A stretch of 64,000 nt of DNA from Anthoceros angustus. Its lineage: Eukaryota > Streptophyta > Anthocerotopsida > Anthocerotales > Anthocerotaceae. The notes under the pieces were generated by a model, which did no database searches, was not told where the DNA came from, and saw only the letters and a list, made by a program, of their open reading frames with translations. Of this stretch, positions 11,600 to 22,773 are shown one piece after another. The translations under genes and the position numbers were made by a program. Numbering within the stretch: the stretch's first letter is position 1; each line of letters opens with the position of its first letter. Location of the stretch: assembly GCA_010909165.1 (NCBI GenBank), contig MU008153.1:248001-312000 (forward strand). The letters are read 5' to 3'.

Positions 11600-14500
11600 A
11601 TGGCCGTGGAGAGGGAAATGCCGGCGGAAGTGTTTGGAAGCTTGAGTCAGAGAGTTGCTATGTTAGCACTAACGACAAGGAATGTGACCTCGGACAAGGG
11701 CCTGCCTCCCAGCCAGGTGTTGGGTTACCATGCTGGCCGGCTGGATCAGTTGGCGTTGCTGCTGAGGGAAATGCAGAGAGAGGTGGAGTTGGGTAACATG
11801 GAGGTGTCTGGCCTGGATTTAAGTGCAATGGAGGCTGAACTGATGGCGGAGGAGGAGCTGATGGAGTTTTATGCGAGCAGGAGGAGTTTGTACCTTGTTA
11901 TGGCATGCCCTTATCTCATCAAGCACTTACGCAATTCTGCTTTCATTTTGAGTCAGGCTATGGGGGTGATTGGGCAGAATGGATGCCCTCCGGATTTGAA
12001 GCAGGAGTTGTCTCAGTTGCAGAAGATTTTTGAGGAGGAAGCTCCGAAGCTGGGGGCCAAGGAGCAGCAGATCGTTGATTACTTGGAGACAGGTGTTTTG
12101 GACACTGTCGTCCATCATGATTCTCAGAGTGCGAAGCTCGCTGAGCAGATTGCGGACTGCGTGGGTCTGTCCCTTGATAGTGAGGCGTTCAAGGATGAGC
12201 TGGCTAAGTTTCAGGAGGAGAAAGGGACGGCGGAACAAAGGGAGGGAAAAGTGCATGCCATGATCCTGGACCAGTATATCAATCTGTTGGAGAGGGCTGT
12301 GGCCGAGAAGACTAATCCTGCGACACCTGTGCGTCAGGGGCCTCCCAGCAAGTCGATGACGATGAAGGAGACACCGTTTCTTCCTCTCCAGTCTTTCATA
12401 TGCCCTATCACGAAGGATGTCATGCGGGATCCCGTGCAGATTGCATCTGGCCAGACTTATGAGAGAGCTGCCATAGAGCGGTGGTTTGCAGCTGGTCACA
12501 ACAGATGTCCGTTAGGAGTAGAGCTGAAGAACACCAAAATGAAATCTAACTTTGCACTGCGGCAATCGATTGCAGAGTGGCGTGAGAGAAACTGGAGCAT
12601 CAGGATGCACATTGCTGAGGCTGGCTTGTCTTCAGAAGACCTTGAGGGCAAGCTTAAGGCTCTGGTGGACTTGCAAGCCCTGTGTGAGGAGGACTCACTG
12701 AACAGGTACTCCATATCAAATAAGGGGCTCATTCCTCCACTGGTCTATCTGGCGGAGTCCAAGAACATGGAATTGAGGACGAAAACCTTGTCTACGCTCA
12801 CAAGCTTGGCGCAGGACAATGATGAAAATCAGGTGCTGATTTATCTGCTGTCATGGTCTGTGTGCAGTTTCCCTTGACATTTATAACCCGGCCAGGATTC
12901 ATCTTGTGTTATGTGCGATTCTGCAGGAACTCATGGTCAGAGAAGGAGTCATAGACCTCGTTGTTCGCTGCCTTGCGCGGCAGTTTGATGAAGCAAAACA
13001 AGCAATCCTATTGCTGCGAGTGTTGTCAGCTAACCCTGTTTTTGCAGAGCTGATAAGCCATTCCCAGGGTGCTGTTCTTCTTTTGGTGACCTTGTTAGGC
13101 TCTGAGGAGGGTGATGTCATTGACGTTGTTAAGAGTATTCTTGAGAACCTGCCGCCTAGTGATGAGAATATTATCATTATGGCGAAAGCCAACCTGCTGA
13201 CACCTCTCATTTCTCGGCTCATAGATGGTACGCCCTTCAATTGATCTATTTCCAGTTTTGCCATAATTTCATGGGAAGCTCTTGACATTGGTGCAAGTAT
13301 GATGTACTAAGTTTAGGTTTTGTGTGTTGTTTTCTCGGTACGCAGGAAAGACTGCTTCGAAGATCCTGATGGCAAGGACTCTAGCTCGTCTCCATATCCC
13401 TGACACAAGCAAGCAAAAGCTAGCAACAGGCGAGGCAATCTCAACTCTGATCAAAATGATGGCATCGGGAAACACCGAAGAAAGTGAGAGTGCCATCAGC
13501 GCTTTGGAAGGTTTATCATCTGTAGCTGTTGTTGCTAACCTGGTTGTGGATGGTGGCGCCCTGCACATATTGAAGAGCAAGTTATTATTTCCAAGGTCAA
13601 CCGTTGAGACGAAAATCGGTGTCGCTCATATTGTTAAGAATATACTTGTGGCATGGGGCAGTAGCTTGCAAGATAATGAAGACAGCGAAGCAGAACTTGA
13701 TGGAATGATTTACACTTGTCTCTCCTTGTTGAAGCCTTTAACTCCTGCGACAGTTCAGCATCATCTCTTAATGGGTTTACTTGGCCTTGCTCGTGGGAAA
13801 CGATCCCGCAAAATTGCTAGGACAAAGATGGTAGAGCAACAAGCTTTTTCTATGCTGATGCCTTTGGTCAAAGCTGAAGCTGCCTCAGACGTGCGGAGTT
13901 CTGCCTTGCAGCTGTTTGCTAGCCTGTCACGGAGCTTCAGTTCTGAAGCTGGTGCTGCCGTAGGTGAGGATAATGCCAGCATATCGTCTTTTGTGGATGC
14001 GATGCTAAGGAATCTGGGGAGCCATGGTGAGGAACAATGGTCAGCGGCAAGAATTCTAGCTAACTTGTCGCCCTCTGACAGCAACATTACATCTGCTCTT
14101 GTCCAAGCGAATATTGTTCAAGTATTGGTGAAGCTACTGGGCTCTAATAATTCTGCATTGGAGGAAGCAGTGTCAGGGGCTCTTCTGCGTTTTACTGAAC
14201 CGAGTGATATAGAAATGCAACGGAAACTGGCGAGCCTTGGTGTCATCCCAAAGTTGCTGTCTCTTTTGGATTCAGGCAAGAGTATGGCAAAAGCAAGGGC
14301 ATGTAGAGCACTCGCCAATTTTTCCAGCAATTCAAATGCTCTGAGTCAGGGTGTTGCATCTCCGAAATGGTGGGCCTGCTTTGCCCCCGTCCAAGAAACA
14401 TGCCGCCTGCATGGAGGCATCTGCACAGTGGAGGGCAGCTTCTGCTTGCTGGAAGCTGACGCCATCACCCCTCTTCTCTCAGTCTTGAAAGATCAGGATC

Positions 14501-14850
14501 CAGATGCATGTGAAGCAGCGCTGGCAGCATTGGACACGCTGGCAAACAAAGACAACAAGAACTGGGAACAGGGGATCCATCTGATCGCCAGGGCTAAAGG
14601 AGGAGTGCCATCAGTAGTGAAAGTCCTGATCTCTGGTACTCCTGCCGCTCAGGAACTTGCTCTCAAGCTTGTTGAGAAGGTATTCTCAATCCCAGGATAC
14701 AAGGATCAGTACGGCGCAGAAGCTCAGATGCACATAATCACCGTGGCTCAACAGGGTCCTCCTCACTTGAAGCATTTGGCTGGGAAGATATTGAGGCAAC
14801 TTGACCTTCTACATAGCCAATCCCACTACTTTGCTCCGTCAGCTGGGTAG
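11600..14850 (+). CDS. U-box / armadillo-repeat E3 ubiquitin ligase
   Basis: Predicted E3 ligase that transfers ubiquitin from an E2 to substrates held by its ARM repeats. Three exons: 11600-12832, 12927-13227 and 13346-14850; the model sums to 1013 codons (1012 residues). Residues about 1-240 are a helical U-box N-terminal domain. The U-box at about 260-335 reads FICPITKDVMRDPVQIASG, then TYERAAIERWF and NRCPLG. ARM repeats fill the rest. Late in the protein SPKWWACFAP followed by HGGICTVEGSFCL is a signature I associate with the plant PUB42/43/44 (SAUL1) group, so that is the closest family; Arabidopsis PUB43 and PUB44 are near 800 residues, so this one is long. Start chosen at the first ATG of the frame before the conserved N-terminal helix; a longer open frame upstream lacks an ATG. 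Both introns have GT-AG ends. Confidence 0.9.
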
Positions 14851-15600
14851 CCTAACTCTCGCCCATCCTTAGCTGCCAAGATGGATGATCAGCTCCTCTG
14901 ACCCGGCATCCCAAGGATGGATGGTTAACTACCGCATCACGCCATACAAAGTTTGGGATTTTCACAAGAGTAACAGGATGTGGAGCCAAATGCTTACTTG
15001 ACAGCAGTCGTTGTGTGACGCAGAGTCTCGTCGTCGCGAAGGCCTGCCCGGACCTCAGCTCCAAGTCCCAACCACTATGTGCCGGAGGAGGGTGTAACAA
15101 TACAGAGTCTCTCAAGGCGCTACTTCGGGAGCACCTACCTTGTAAGTTGTAAATACCTATACAGAACTGATAAAGATCGAGATACTTTCCCTCGATTATT
15201 TCTTAGGCTTAGGCTTATCCGTTCTCGGGTCTCGCATTTCTCGGGATACCGCACGTGATTAGGTTAGCTTTAGAGTACCGGGACTCAATCCTGATTCCGG
15301 AACATCCATTCACCGAAATTGGTACCGTATCTTGTTATCCCCTACAAGTACCCAGAGAGTTCTTGCAGACATGAATTCGCCATGGGATTTCATTACAAAC
15401 CTACCGTTCCGCACGTCAGAATGATTTAAAGTCATGAATTAAAATTTTACAAGGCCAAGATAAATACGTATTGTTTGCAAGGGCCAACAACAATTGGGGT
15501 GTACACTCCATCCCGGTAGTGATGCAATGGGGGAGGGAGGGGAGGGCGGCTTGTTTAACCCTAGAAAGGATGAGATACTCAAATTGAGTTCCACTTGCTA
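14851..15600. other. 3' flank of U-box gene, no gene recognised
   Basis: Mixed-composition DNA with no supported open frame. The first few hundred bases probably include the 3' untranslated region of the U-box gene. Confidence 0.4.
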
Positions 15601-15660
15601 TATTCGTGAACTTATTTATCCTCACAAAAAAATCGAGCATAATTGTCATGAATAGCCACT

Positions 15661-15782
15661 TACTTGTAGTATATGGACAAGGCTTGGGGATACTAAGCCA
15701 GTTACTTGTAGCATACGGACAAGGCTTGAGGATACTAAGCCAGTTACTTGTAGTATACGGACAAGGCTTGAGGATACTAAAT
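15661..15782. repeat. 42-base minisatellite, about 2.9 copies
   Basis: The unit starts TACTTGTAGTATACGGACAA and repeats at 15661, 15703 and 15745, with few mismatches. Confidence 0.9.
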
Positions 15783-15879
15783 AGGGTCTTGATGTGCTCA
15801 AGGGGCTGCATGTGTGCCCCCAAATACAAAGCAGCTAGTTGAGGCTGGCAAGAGGTCCAATGCGCATTTCAGTCCTCCC

Positions 15880-16040
15880 TTTCCTCAAGGAGTGACATGT
15901 AGATATGAGTTCATTGGAACTCCACACTTAAGCGTCCAAACGTCCTCCCTTCAAGGAGTGACATCCATACATGAGTTCGTTGGAACTCCATACAAGGAGT
16001 AACATCCAGACATGAGTTCATTGGAACTCCACAGTTCACC
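15880..16040. repeat. Imperfect tandem repeat, about 3 copies
   Basis: Shared blocks AAGGAGTGACAT and GAGTTCATTGGAACTCCA recur about every 50-60 bases with deletions between copies. GAGTTC...GAACTC in each unit is an inverted repeat. Confidence 0.7.
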
Positions 16041-16054
16041 GTCCTTTGCAGGGA

Positions 16055-16605
16055 TCAGTTGTTAGATGGGGTGTCACCCATCCATAGGTTTATGCATGGA
16101 TCGGTTGTTAGATGGGGTGTCACCCATCCCCAGCTTTATGCACGGATCAGTGCTTAGATGGGGTGTCACCCATCCCCACCTTTATGCACGGATCAGTGCT
16201 TAGATGGGGTGTCACCCATCCCGGCTTTATGCGGATCGATTGCTTAGATGGGGTGTCACCCATCCCCACCTTTATGCACGGATCGGTGCTTAGATGGGGT
16301 GTCACCCATCCCAGCTTTATGCGGATCGGTGCTTAGATGGGGTGTCACCCATCCCGGCTTTATGCGGATCGATGCTTAGATGGGGTGTCACCCATCCCCA
16401 CCTTTATGCACCGGATCAGTGCTTAGATGGGGTGTCACCCATCCCCACCTTTATGCACGGATCAGTGCTTAGATGGGGTGTCACCCATCCCCAACTTTAT
16501 GCACGGATCAGTGCTTAGATGGGGTGTCACCCATCCCCAACTTTATGCACGCATCAGTGCTTAGATGGGCTATCACCCATCCCCAGCTTTATGCACGGAT
16601 CCGTG
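16055..16605. repeat. Satellite array, about 12 units of 42-47 bases
   Basis: Twelve units share GATGGGGTGTCACCCATCC followed by a CTTTATGCACGGATCAGTGCTTA-type tail; units starting near 16060, 16110, 16155, 16200, 16245, 16290, 16336, 16378, 16424, 16470, 16517 and 16563 are visible. The core is a near-palindrome (GATG, one extra G, GGTG-T-CACC, CATC) able to form a hairpin in each unit. Tail variants (CAGC, CACC, CGGC, CAAC) mix along the array, which suggests repeated unequal exchange. Confidence 0.9.
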
Positions 16606-16609
16606 CATA

Positions 16610-16945
16610 GGCGATGGGGTTGTTAGGAATAACGATATCCGTTATACATAAGCTAGCCTAGCTTGAACACACATTACACGAACAGTCACGTCCTTTGGTG
16701 CACATGCGATGGGGTTGTAAGGAATAACGATATCCGTTATGCATAAGCTAGCCTAGCTTGAACACACACTATACGAACAATCACGTCCTTTCGTGCACAA
16801 GCAATGGTTGTCAGGAATAACGATATCCGTTATGCATAAGCTGGCCTAGCTTGAACACACACTACACGAACATTCACGTCCTTTCGTGCACAAGCGATGG
16901 GGTTGTTAGGAATAACGATATCCATTATGCATAAGCTAGCTATTT
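16610..16945. repeat. About 3.5 tandem units of about 100 bases, LTR-like
   Basis: Each unit starts GCGATGGGGTTGTTAGGAAT, then ATAACGATATCCGTTAT (arms ATAACG/CGTTAT) and a CTAGCCTAGCTTG block. TGTTAGGAATAACGATATCC looks like the 5' edge of a copia LTR preceded by a purine tract; the last unit runs directly into copia gag at 17092. A related ATAACGATATCC occurs at 18207. Confidence 0.85.
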
Positions 16946-17091
16946 AATTGGCAGACATGATGATCGGACCTAGCTTGGTGATGGCTAAACAATTGCCTTG
17001 ATAATACTATCTACAGATAGCAAGTTGATATTCTTAATCACATTCAAAGTCCTTCTTCCAAGTAAAATAGTATGTAGAAAACTATGTCCTC

Positions 17092-17660
17092 ATGGCTACC
17101 ACTACCAACCAAGCTTATCATACAGATAAATTGTCTTGCACCAATTATCACACTTGGTTCACAAGGTTGGAGATGTTACTTCTCAGGAATTCCTTGTGGA
17201 GCATTGTAGATAGGTATGTGCTCCCAACCAGTCAAAGGTCATGCAGAAACATTTACCTGATTGGTTGCTCGAAGATGCTCAAGCTAAGTCAGATGTTACA
17301 TGTAGATGATCGTTTGATTCCTGTCATCAAAAGATTATCAACTGCTAAAGACATATGGGATAAATTAGCAAGTACATAGTATTACCATGAGTGCAGCATG
17401 GCTTCACGGCTACATGCCCAGGATCACCTATATGCTTGCAAACTTGGTGAAAACTAATATGTATTAGAGTTTCTAGAAGCATGGCAAGTAACCTTGGATA
17501 CTCTCATTTCTACTGGTCTCAAATTAGATGATGAGACTCAGGTTATGCATCCTCTTAGGGCCCTTCCACCTTCGTGGAGTCCCTTTATTTCTACTCAAAC
17601 GAGCCTAGCCACTTCCTCACAGCCTTTGACTCTTACCTCTCTCTTCTCCATCTAGGGCAG
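17092..17660 (+). pseudogene. Copia gag fragment (element 2a)
   Basis: Translation starts MATTTNQAYHTDKLSCTNYH then TWFTRLEMLLLRN, the usual opening of copia Gag (bait...NYxxWxxxMxxxL). It continues past a stop near 17380 with SMASRLHAQDHLYACKLG and later LPPSWSPFISTQ, both typical of the UBN2-type Gag domain. No zinc knuckle or pol follows on this strand. It is truncated and not functional. Confidence 0.7.
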
Positions 17661-18188
17661 CCCTTGAGAGCTCCACTCTTTTTTCGATGCTGGTAATTCT
17701 TTTTGCCTCCCCTGGACCTTTTGCCTTAGTTTCTAAACCTCCTCTCTATTTATCTCCTATTTGGGTCCTCTTCTTGTTTTTCCATCACTTGGTCCTGTTC
17801 TTCGTCGGTCATCTCGTTCCACCCAAGGGGTGCCATCCACCAAGTTTGCGGAGTTGGACTTTTCCCATGGCTATGGTGCTTAGGCCTGTCCTCCTCAAGG
17901 GGGCGAACCAACAACCATCTCTGAGGCTCTATCCGGGCCCCAAGCCGCTCAGTGGAAGATAGCCACTAATTAAGAGTATGCTTCACTCATCTCCAATAAA
18001 ACATGGATAATTACAAATCTTGCTCTAGGTAAGAATCTCATCACCTGCAAATGGAGAATTATCCTCAGCTTACATTCCTAGGAGTGATCAATGAGATAAT
18101 GTTCTTACTATAGCCTTGCCAAAACCCAAGTACGAAATATGTTGTAGCGACTTGGGGACGACTTTAGTTGACGGTTCATAATTTCTCC
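17661..18188. other. Junction between opposed copia fragments
   Basis: No gene. It separates a plus-strand gag relic from a minus-strand pol relic, so it must contain a rearrangement point. An open frame at 17687-17962 lacks recognisable features. Confidence 0.4.
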
Positions 18189-20112
18189 CTAGTCTAGCTT
18201 AAAGGGGATAACGATATCCAATATGGTCTTCCTTCCGATGACATCACTAACTTCTTCCCTTTTCCGAGTTGTCCGCCGGTCCCGCCTCGTCCGTTCCAGC
18301 CTAGCAGGAGACCCAGGAAAGAAACATGTCCTACCCGAATCCTCCTCTAAGCCGACAGACGGAGTTGGAGAAGAAAGGGTAGCAAGCTTAACAATTGCAA
18401 CCACAACGAAAGGAGGAGCCAAGTTGGGAGACGTAGGTGTCTGATTAAAAATTGGGGCAGGAATACCGACTGGGTTAGAACCAGAAACAAAGACAGAGGG
18501 AGGGGAAGGCACACAGATGAGAGAATCCTCAAAATCCTCATCACAAGAGGTGACAGCAAAATTAGTAGAGAAACTGTCAGAAAGAGGTGCGTCCCCTGAA
18601 TCGGAATCGTGAAGCAAGGGTGTCTCCAGCAAGCAGGTTAGTGCTGCGGCCATCCGTGACAACTCCTTTAATACGATTCTCATCGTTACTGTTGCTACTG
18701 GGAATAAAGAGTGGCCATTTGATATTGAGTATCTGCAGCAAGAAGACATGAAAGCGATGAACTCTCCACCACGGTCAGTGCATAGCACTTTGATGGTTTG
18801 GCCTGTGAGATTCTCTACAAGAGCTTTGTACGCTTGAAAAGCGGTTAGGGCTTCATGCGTATGATGCAGGAAAAAGAGATGAGTGTAGTGACTAAAGTCA
18901 TCAAGAAGCAGAAACAGATGTGAGTGGCCACCAAGCGAAATAGTTTGCATGGGTCCACTTAAATTTGCGTGGATTAATTCGAGAAGCTTGGAGGCCTTGT
19001 GCTTTCTTAGAACGTAGCCATTATAGAGAGGGATGTTTCGAATGGACTTAGGAAGGCTAAGAACCATGTCCTCCTTAGACATTCTTTTGATGCCATTAAG
19101 ATGATGATGGGCTAACCATAAATGCCAAAGCTTCAATTCTAATTCTATGAGCAAGTATGCAACACTAAAACTAAGGACCGCAGCCAAGGGGATAGGAACT
19201 ATGCCACGAGCTATAGGATACAATCTGCTATGGGGAGGACACGTAAAGGACGCAACGTCACTCTTTCGAGAGAAGGTATGTATCGTACACCCTTGCTGTG
19301 TGAAAAACATTTTACTCTAATCACGTGAGAGGCACTTGAATACAGAAAGCAGATTGATTACCAAGCCAGGGACATGACCGACGTCCCTGACCATGACCAC
19401 TTGATTAGTAGGTAGTTGAACTTGAACCACGCCCTTGCTAGTGGCGTGCAGAGTGGTACCACTTCCAACTTGGACAGGAAAAGGGGCTTGTAAGTCTTCA
19501 AGGGTGAGTGCAGAGTGGTACTACTTCCAACTTGGACAGGAAAAGGGGCTTGTAAGTCTTCAAGGGTGAGTGCAGAGTGGTACTACTTCCAACTTGGACA
19601 GAAAAAGGGGCTTGTAAGTCTTCAAGGTGAGAAACCACTCATGGCGAGGGGTCATGCTCAGTGGCTCCAAAATCCATAAGCCAATCATCACAGAGAGCCA
19701 TAGAATGAGCCATGAACAGAAAAGCCGACTTGGTAGCAGCATGAGCGGACGGCTTGGGTGTGGAAGTCAAGGAAGGTAGGTTGACACCATTAGCCCTGTC
19801 CCTTTTACGCTTCCTGCAGTCAGGGGCAATGTGCCATTTTTTGGTGGAATAATGACGGACTTTGTCTTTATATGCAGGATTAGGTGGGGGAAACCGAGGC
19901 ACTAATCCATTAATGCCAATAGGCTTCCATGGCTTCCTACCACTAATAAAGAGAGCCTGGGATAGAGGAAGACACGTGTACGAAGAGCTAGATGGTGAGT
20001 TAACCGTTGGGGTAAATGTACTGTATGCTGCCCTTTTTGGAATTCGAGGGCGCGCTTCCCATACCATCCGGCTCCGCTCCTGGTGGGGTTTAAAAGGACT
20101 AAAAATGTTCAA
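18189..20112 (-). pseudogene. Copia gag-protease-integrase fragment (element 2b)
   Basis: On the minus strand, from right to left: a damaged zinc knuckle near 19830 (RHYSTKKWHIAPDC, with the first two Cys and the Gly lost), then a protease site near 19670 (WLMDFGATEH; the usual Asp-Ser-Gly is Asp-Phe-Gly). GAG-pre-integrase follows near 19130 (LWHLWLAHHHLNGIKRM), then integrase catalytic segments near 18930 (LLDDFSHYTHLFF) and 18770 (CTDRGGEF). The frame then enters Ser/Pro-rich sequence and no reverse transcriptase is present. Confidence 0.8.
19447..19631. repeat. 62-base tandem triplication inside copia relic
   Basis: Units begin at 19447, 19509 and 19571 with TGCAGAGTGGTAC; they are nearly identical. 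It sits between the protease and integrase parts and adds residues or shifts frame in the relic. Confidence 0.9.
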
Positions 20113-20153
20113 GTCCGAAACGGAGAGATTCCGAAGACTAGATGGTTGCTATT

Positions 20154-22016
20154 TCAATCGTCCCCGGTCATGGAGTCTCTGAAGACTGAGAGAAGCTTCA
20201 TTGCATTTTCGTCTCGATAATCTGATGCACGATTTCCTTGAAGCAGCTCTAGGCTCAGGTAGACAGCATCCGCACCGGCAAGCTTCAGTTGTACTGCGTC
20301 CTCAAGGGAGCGGACCCCCTGGAGAGATGAACAAGAGCTCATGAGAAGATTAGATCTGATGCTGGATCTGAATACAGGGACACCGCGTCAGTCTGCTTAC
20401 CGCTACAGATGTTGCTCCAAACGGCACCTCACCAATGAGAGATTTAGCAATGCTTTCCCGTAGCCCAGGTAGTGGAAGCTGCAGCCAAACAAATGTCAGA
20501 CTAAAGAAACGCAACAAAACCATGTGTGAACTCTGCATATATCTAGAGATAGAGCTTGCTGCCACCCACCGATAGACCCACTGAAATGTTGAACCCATAC
20601 AACGGTATGCCAAGGGGAATCACATCCTGTAACTCCTTCATGTTCACTACCTGCATAGAAAGACCAAAGCTTGCTTTCATGTTTAAGTTCGACTTGGAGG
20701 CACGCATGCAGACATGCGAACGAGTTGTTTGAGCGAGCTCACCTCCACAATAGCATCAAGTCCTAGGGAGGCAGTGTAGTTCAGAATAGCCGCTGTGCCT
20801 ACAAGAAAGAGAATCATGGCCGGAAACAGACTTTTATGAACAGGTGCACCAGGAGAAGGATATCTGGCTCGTTCTTGATCATCGTGACATATTGACCAAG
20901 ATGTGGACTACTCCAGCCAGGATTAGCCTTTGGCAATTACCACTTATCTCAGGAATGCTCGTTGGCATGAAACAGGTTGTTCAGCAAGATCGGTCATGAC
21001 TGTCACCTTTGCTTAGCACCGAACACACCACGGTGAGACCAGCAGCTCCAGCTTCTCGCGTCTCCACAATCTTCGAGGTGAAGCAGAGACGATGGTCAGT
21101 GCCAGGCAATACCTCAGGCTCCTCGGATACCACAGCCATTGTTCGTAATCACGTCTTTACCTGGAGAGGATGAATGATCCAGTCCTTTCTCAGTACTGGA
21201 ACCTGCACCGCTGCAACAACAACCGCAGGCTATAAGACAATATTCCTCCTTCACGCAGCAGCAGCAGACAAAATGATTTGGAGAGAAGGAGACAAGGTGA
21301 CAGAGAACCTTGGCAAACTGCTCTAAGATCCGCCATCCCGTCCGGTGATCTCTCTTCGTCAGTGCGTACAGCAAGAACATCAGCTCCTTCCCAGCCACAT
21401 GACATCTTCCCATCAGATTCCAAACCTCAAACACACATGTTCCATCGCTGGATCTCACAAGAGCAAAACACAGTGTCCAGCAGCATGCAAGCCATGGCTT
21501 ACCCCATTCCACATACTTGGAGCATCGCTGCGCAAGGCTGTCAGGAGATTCCGCAGGAGAAAGCCGAGCCACCTCCGCCACCACAGTGGTTTTCCCCTGG
21601 AAGGTGCCAGCTGCTATCCTTTCCAGAACCTGGTGGGCGGATGGCGCAGGCCGCACAGAAGCCAGCCGCTCCTCCAGCTGCCCGGCTGCCATGGCTCCCA
21701 GCTGAGACTGCAGAATCCGCTGCTTAGTCCGGATGATGCTTCCCAGCCTGGATCCCGATGAGGAAGAAGGCGCTGAGGAGGCGTCATCATCCTCCTGGCC
21801 TGCAACAACAATGCCGCCAGGTCTGCCCCGTTGCGAGAGCCTCACCACCGTCCTCTGCAGTCCGCTGCTCCGATCCTGTGGGTCGTGAGACAACGGGAAT
21901 CTAACACCCTGGTGGCAGCACGCAGTCACATATTGTGCCGGCTTCAAGGCAGCCATAGCTGCACACTTTCTCACGCCTTTCAATCCTCCGTGCCGAGGAA
22001 AGCATGTTACCGGCAT
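20154..22016 (-). CDS. IGPS-like TIM-barrel protein, probable plastid
   Basis: Member of the indole-3-glycerol-phosphate synthase superfamily, with a likely transit peptide rich in Arg/Ser. Eight exons on the minus strand: 22016-21503, 21386-21309, 21210-21161, 21070-21007, 20798-20743, 20650-20570, 20478-20401, 20318-20154; these sum to 362 codons (361 residues). In order: VVAEVARLSPAE, WGADVLAVRTDEE, VPVLRKDWIIHPLQ, AGAAGLTVVCSVLSK, LGLDAIVEVVNMKEL, LYGFNISVGLSLPLPGLRES, LEDAVQLKLAGADAVYLSLE. These match the TIM-barrel strands of the family. In true IGPS the first motif is usually ExK; here the lysine is Ala, and the late GES(G) phosphate site is not recognisable, so tryptophan-pathway activity is doubtful. 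The start could also be ATG 21956. Confidence 0.8.
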
Positions 22017-22132
22017 ATCTATCTGATTCCGACCCAAAACCAGATTACCTGCTCACATGTTCCCCGAGTCTGCTCCAACGGCAAAGCCAGAAAACAGACG
22101 ACGATGGCCAGACCTGGAGAATTTCACGATCC

Positions 22133-22381
22133 ATGGAGCTGGTTGGGGTTCTCATCACCATTGCCACTCACATTGTGATTCCTCTGTATTTGCTGCTCTT
22201 TGCGGTGGTTGTGCTCACGCAATGGCTCAAAGCCGATGTTTCTGAGAAGGATTACCAGATTTTCATGCTGGAACACATTTTATCTGACCAACGTAACAAC
22301 CAGCTGGAGCATCAACTGGCCAAGCAGCCAGCAGCTCCGGGGTGCACAACTCCGGAGGGGTCGGATAGCCCTGCCTGCTGA
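22133..22381 (+). CDS. Small single-pass membrane protein, unknown
   Basis: An 82-residue ORF starting at ATG 22133. Residues about 4-28 form one strong hydrophobic segment (VGVLITIATHIVIPLYLLLF), followed by a short charged helix (LKADVSEKDYQIF) and a Pro/Ala-rich tail. I do not recognise a family. It is divergent from the IGPS-like gene, starting about 120 bases from that gene's start, so they may share a promoter region. It could be a first exon or a chance ORF. Confidence 0.35.
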   Translation: MELVGVLITIATHIVIPLYLLLFAVVVLTQWLKADVSEKDYQIFMLEHILSDQRNNQLEHQLAKQPAAPGCTTPEGSDSPAC

Positions 22382-22773
22382 AATCCAAGTCCTGGCTGGG
22401 ACAGGACAAAACGACAGCTTGTTCAGGAAGCTGTTTCTGGAAAACGAGCTTCAAGGCAGCAAGGGTGGAACCCAATTTTAGTCCGCAATGTGGTGTAATT
22501 GCGAGTGCACTGCCTTTGTGCCTAGATCTGTAAGACGAAGCTTTGCAGACTGTTTGTCATAGAATGTTGAAAAGAATGTTCGAGAGAAATCTGAGAAACC
22601 TGTTGAGAGACGATTGGCAGCGACTACATGTATGTGGCCCTGGCTCGGCCAGCCAGCGGCCAAATGTCGAGCGGGACCCAGCTAGCTGCTGGTAACCTCA
22701 GCGGGTGTTTCCTTTGGCTGGAATTCAAACCCATGAAAACAGGACCATCTGCCAAGCTTGGTTACTGCCGACG
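22382..22773. other. Spacer before methyltransferase gene
   Basis: No supported coding sequence. It presumably holds the promoter and 5' leader of the methyltransferase. Confidence 0.4.

Noticed and set aside
11927-12499. 190-codon frame on the minus strand
   Set aside because: It is antisense to the first exon of the U-box gene, which has clear domain support.
16055-16605. Regular repeats resembling a CRISPR array
   Set aside because: The sequence between conserved cores is itself repeated, so there are no unique spacers, and the host is a plant.
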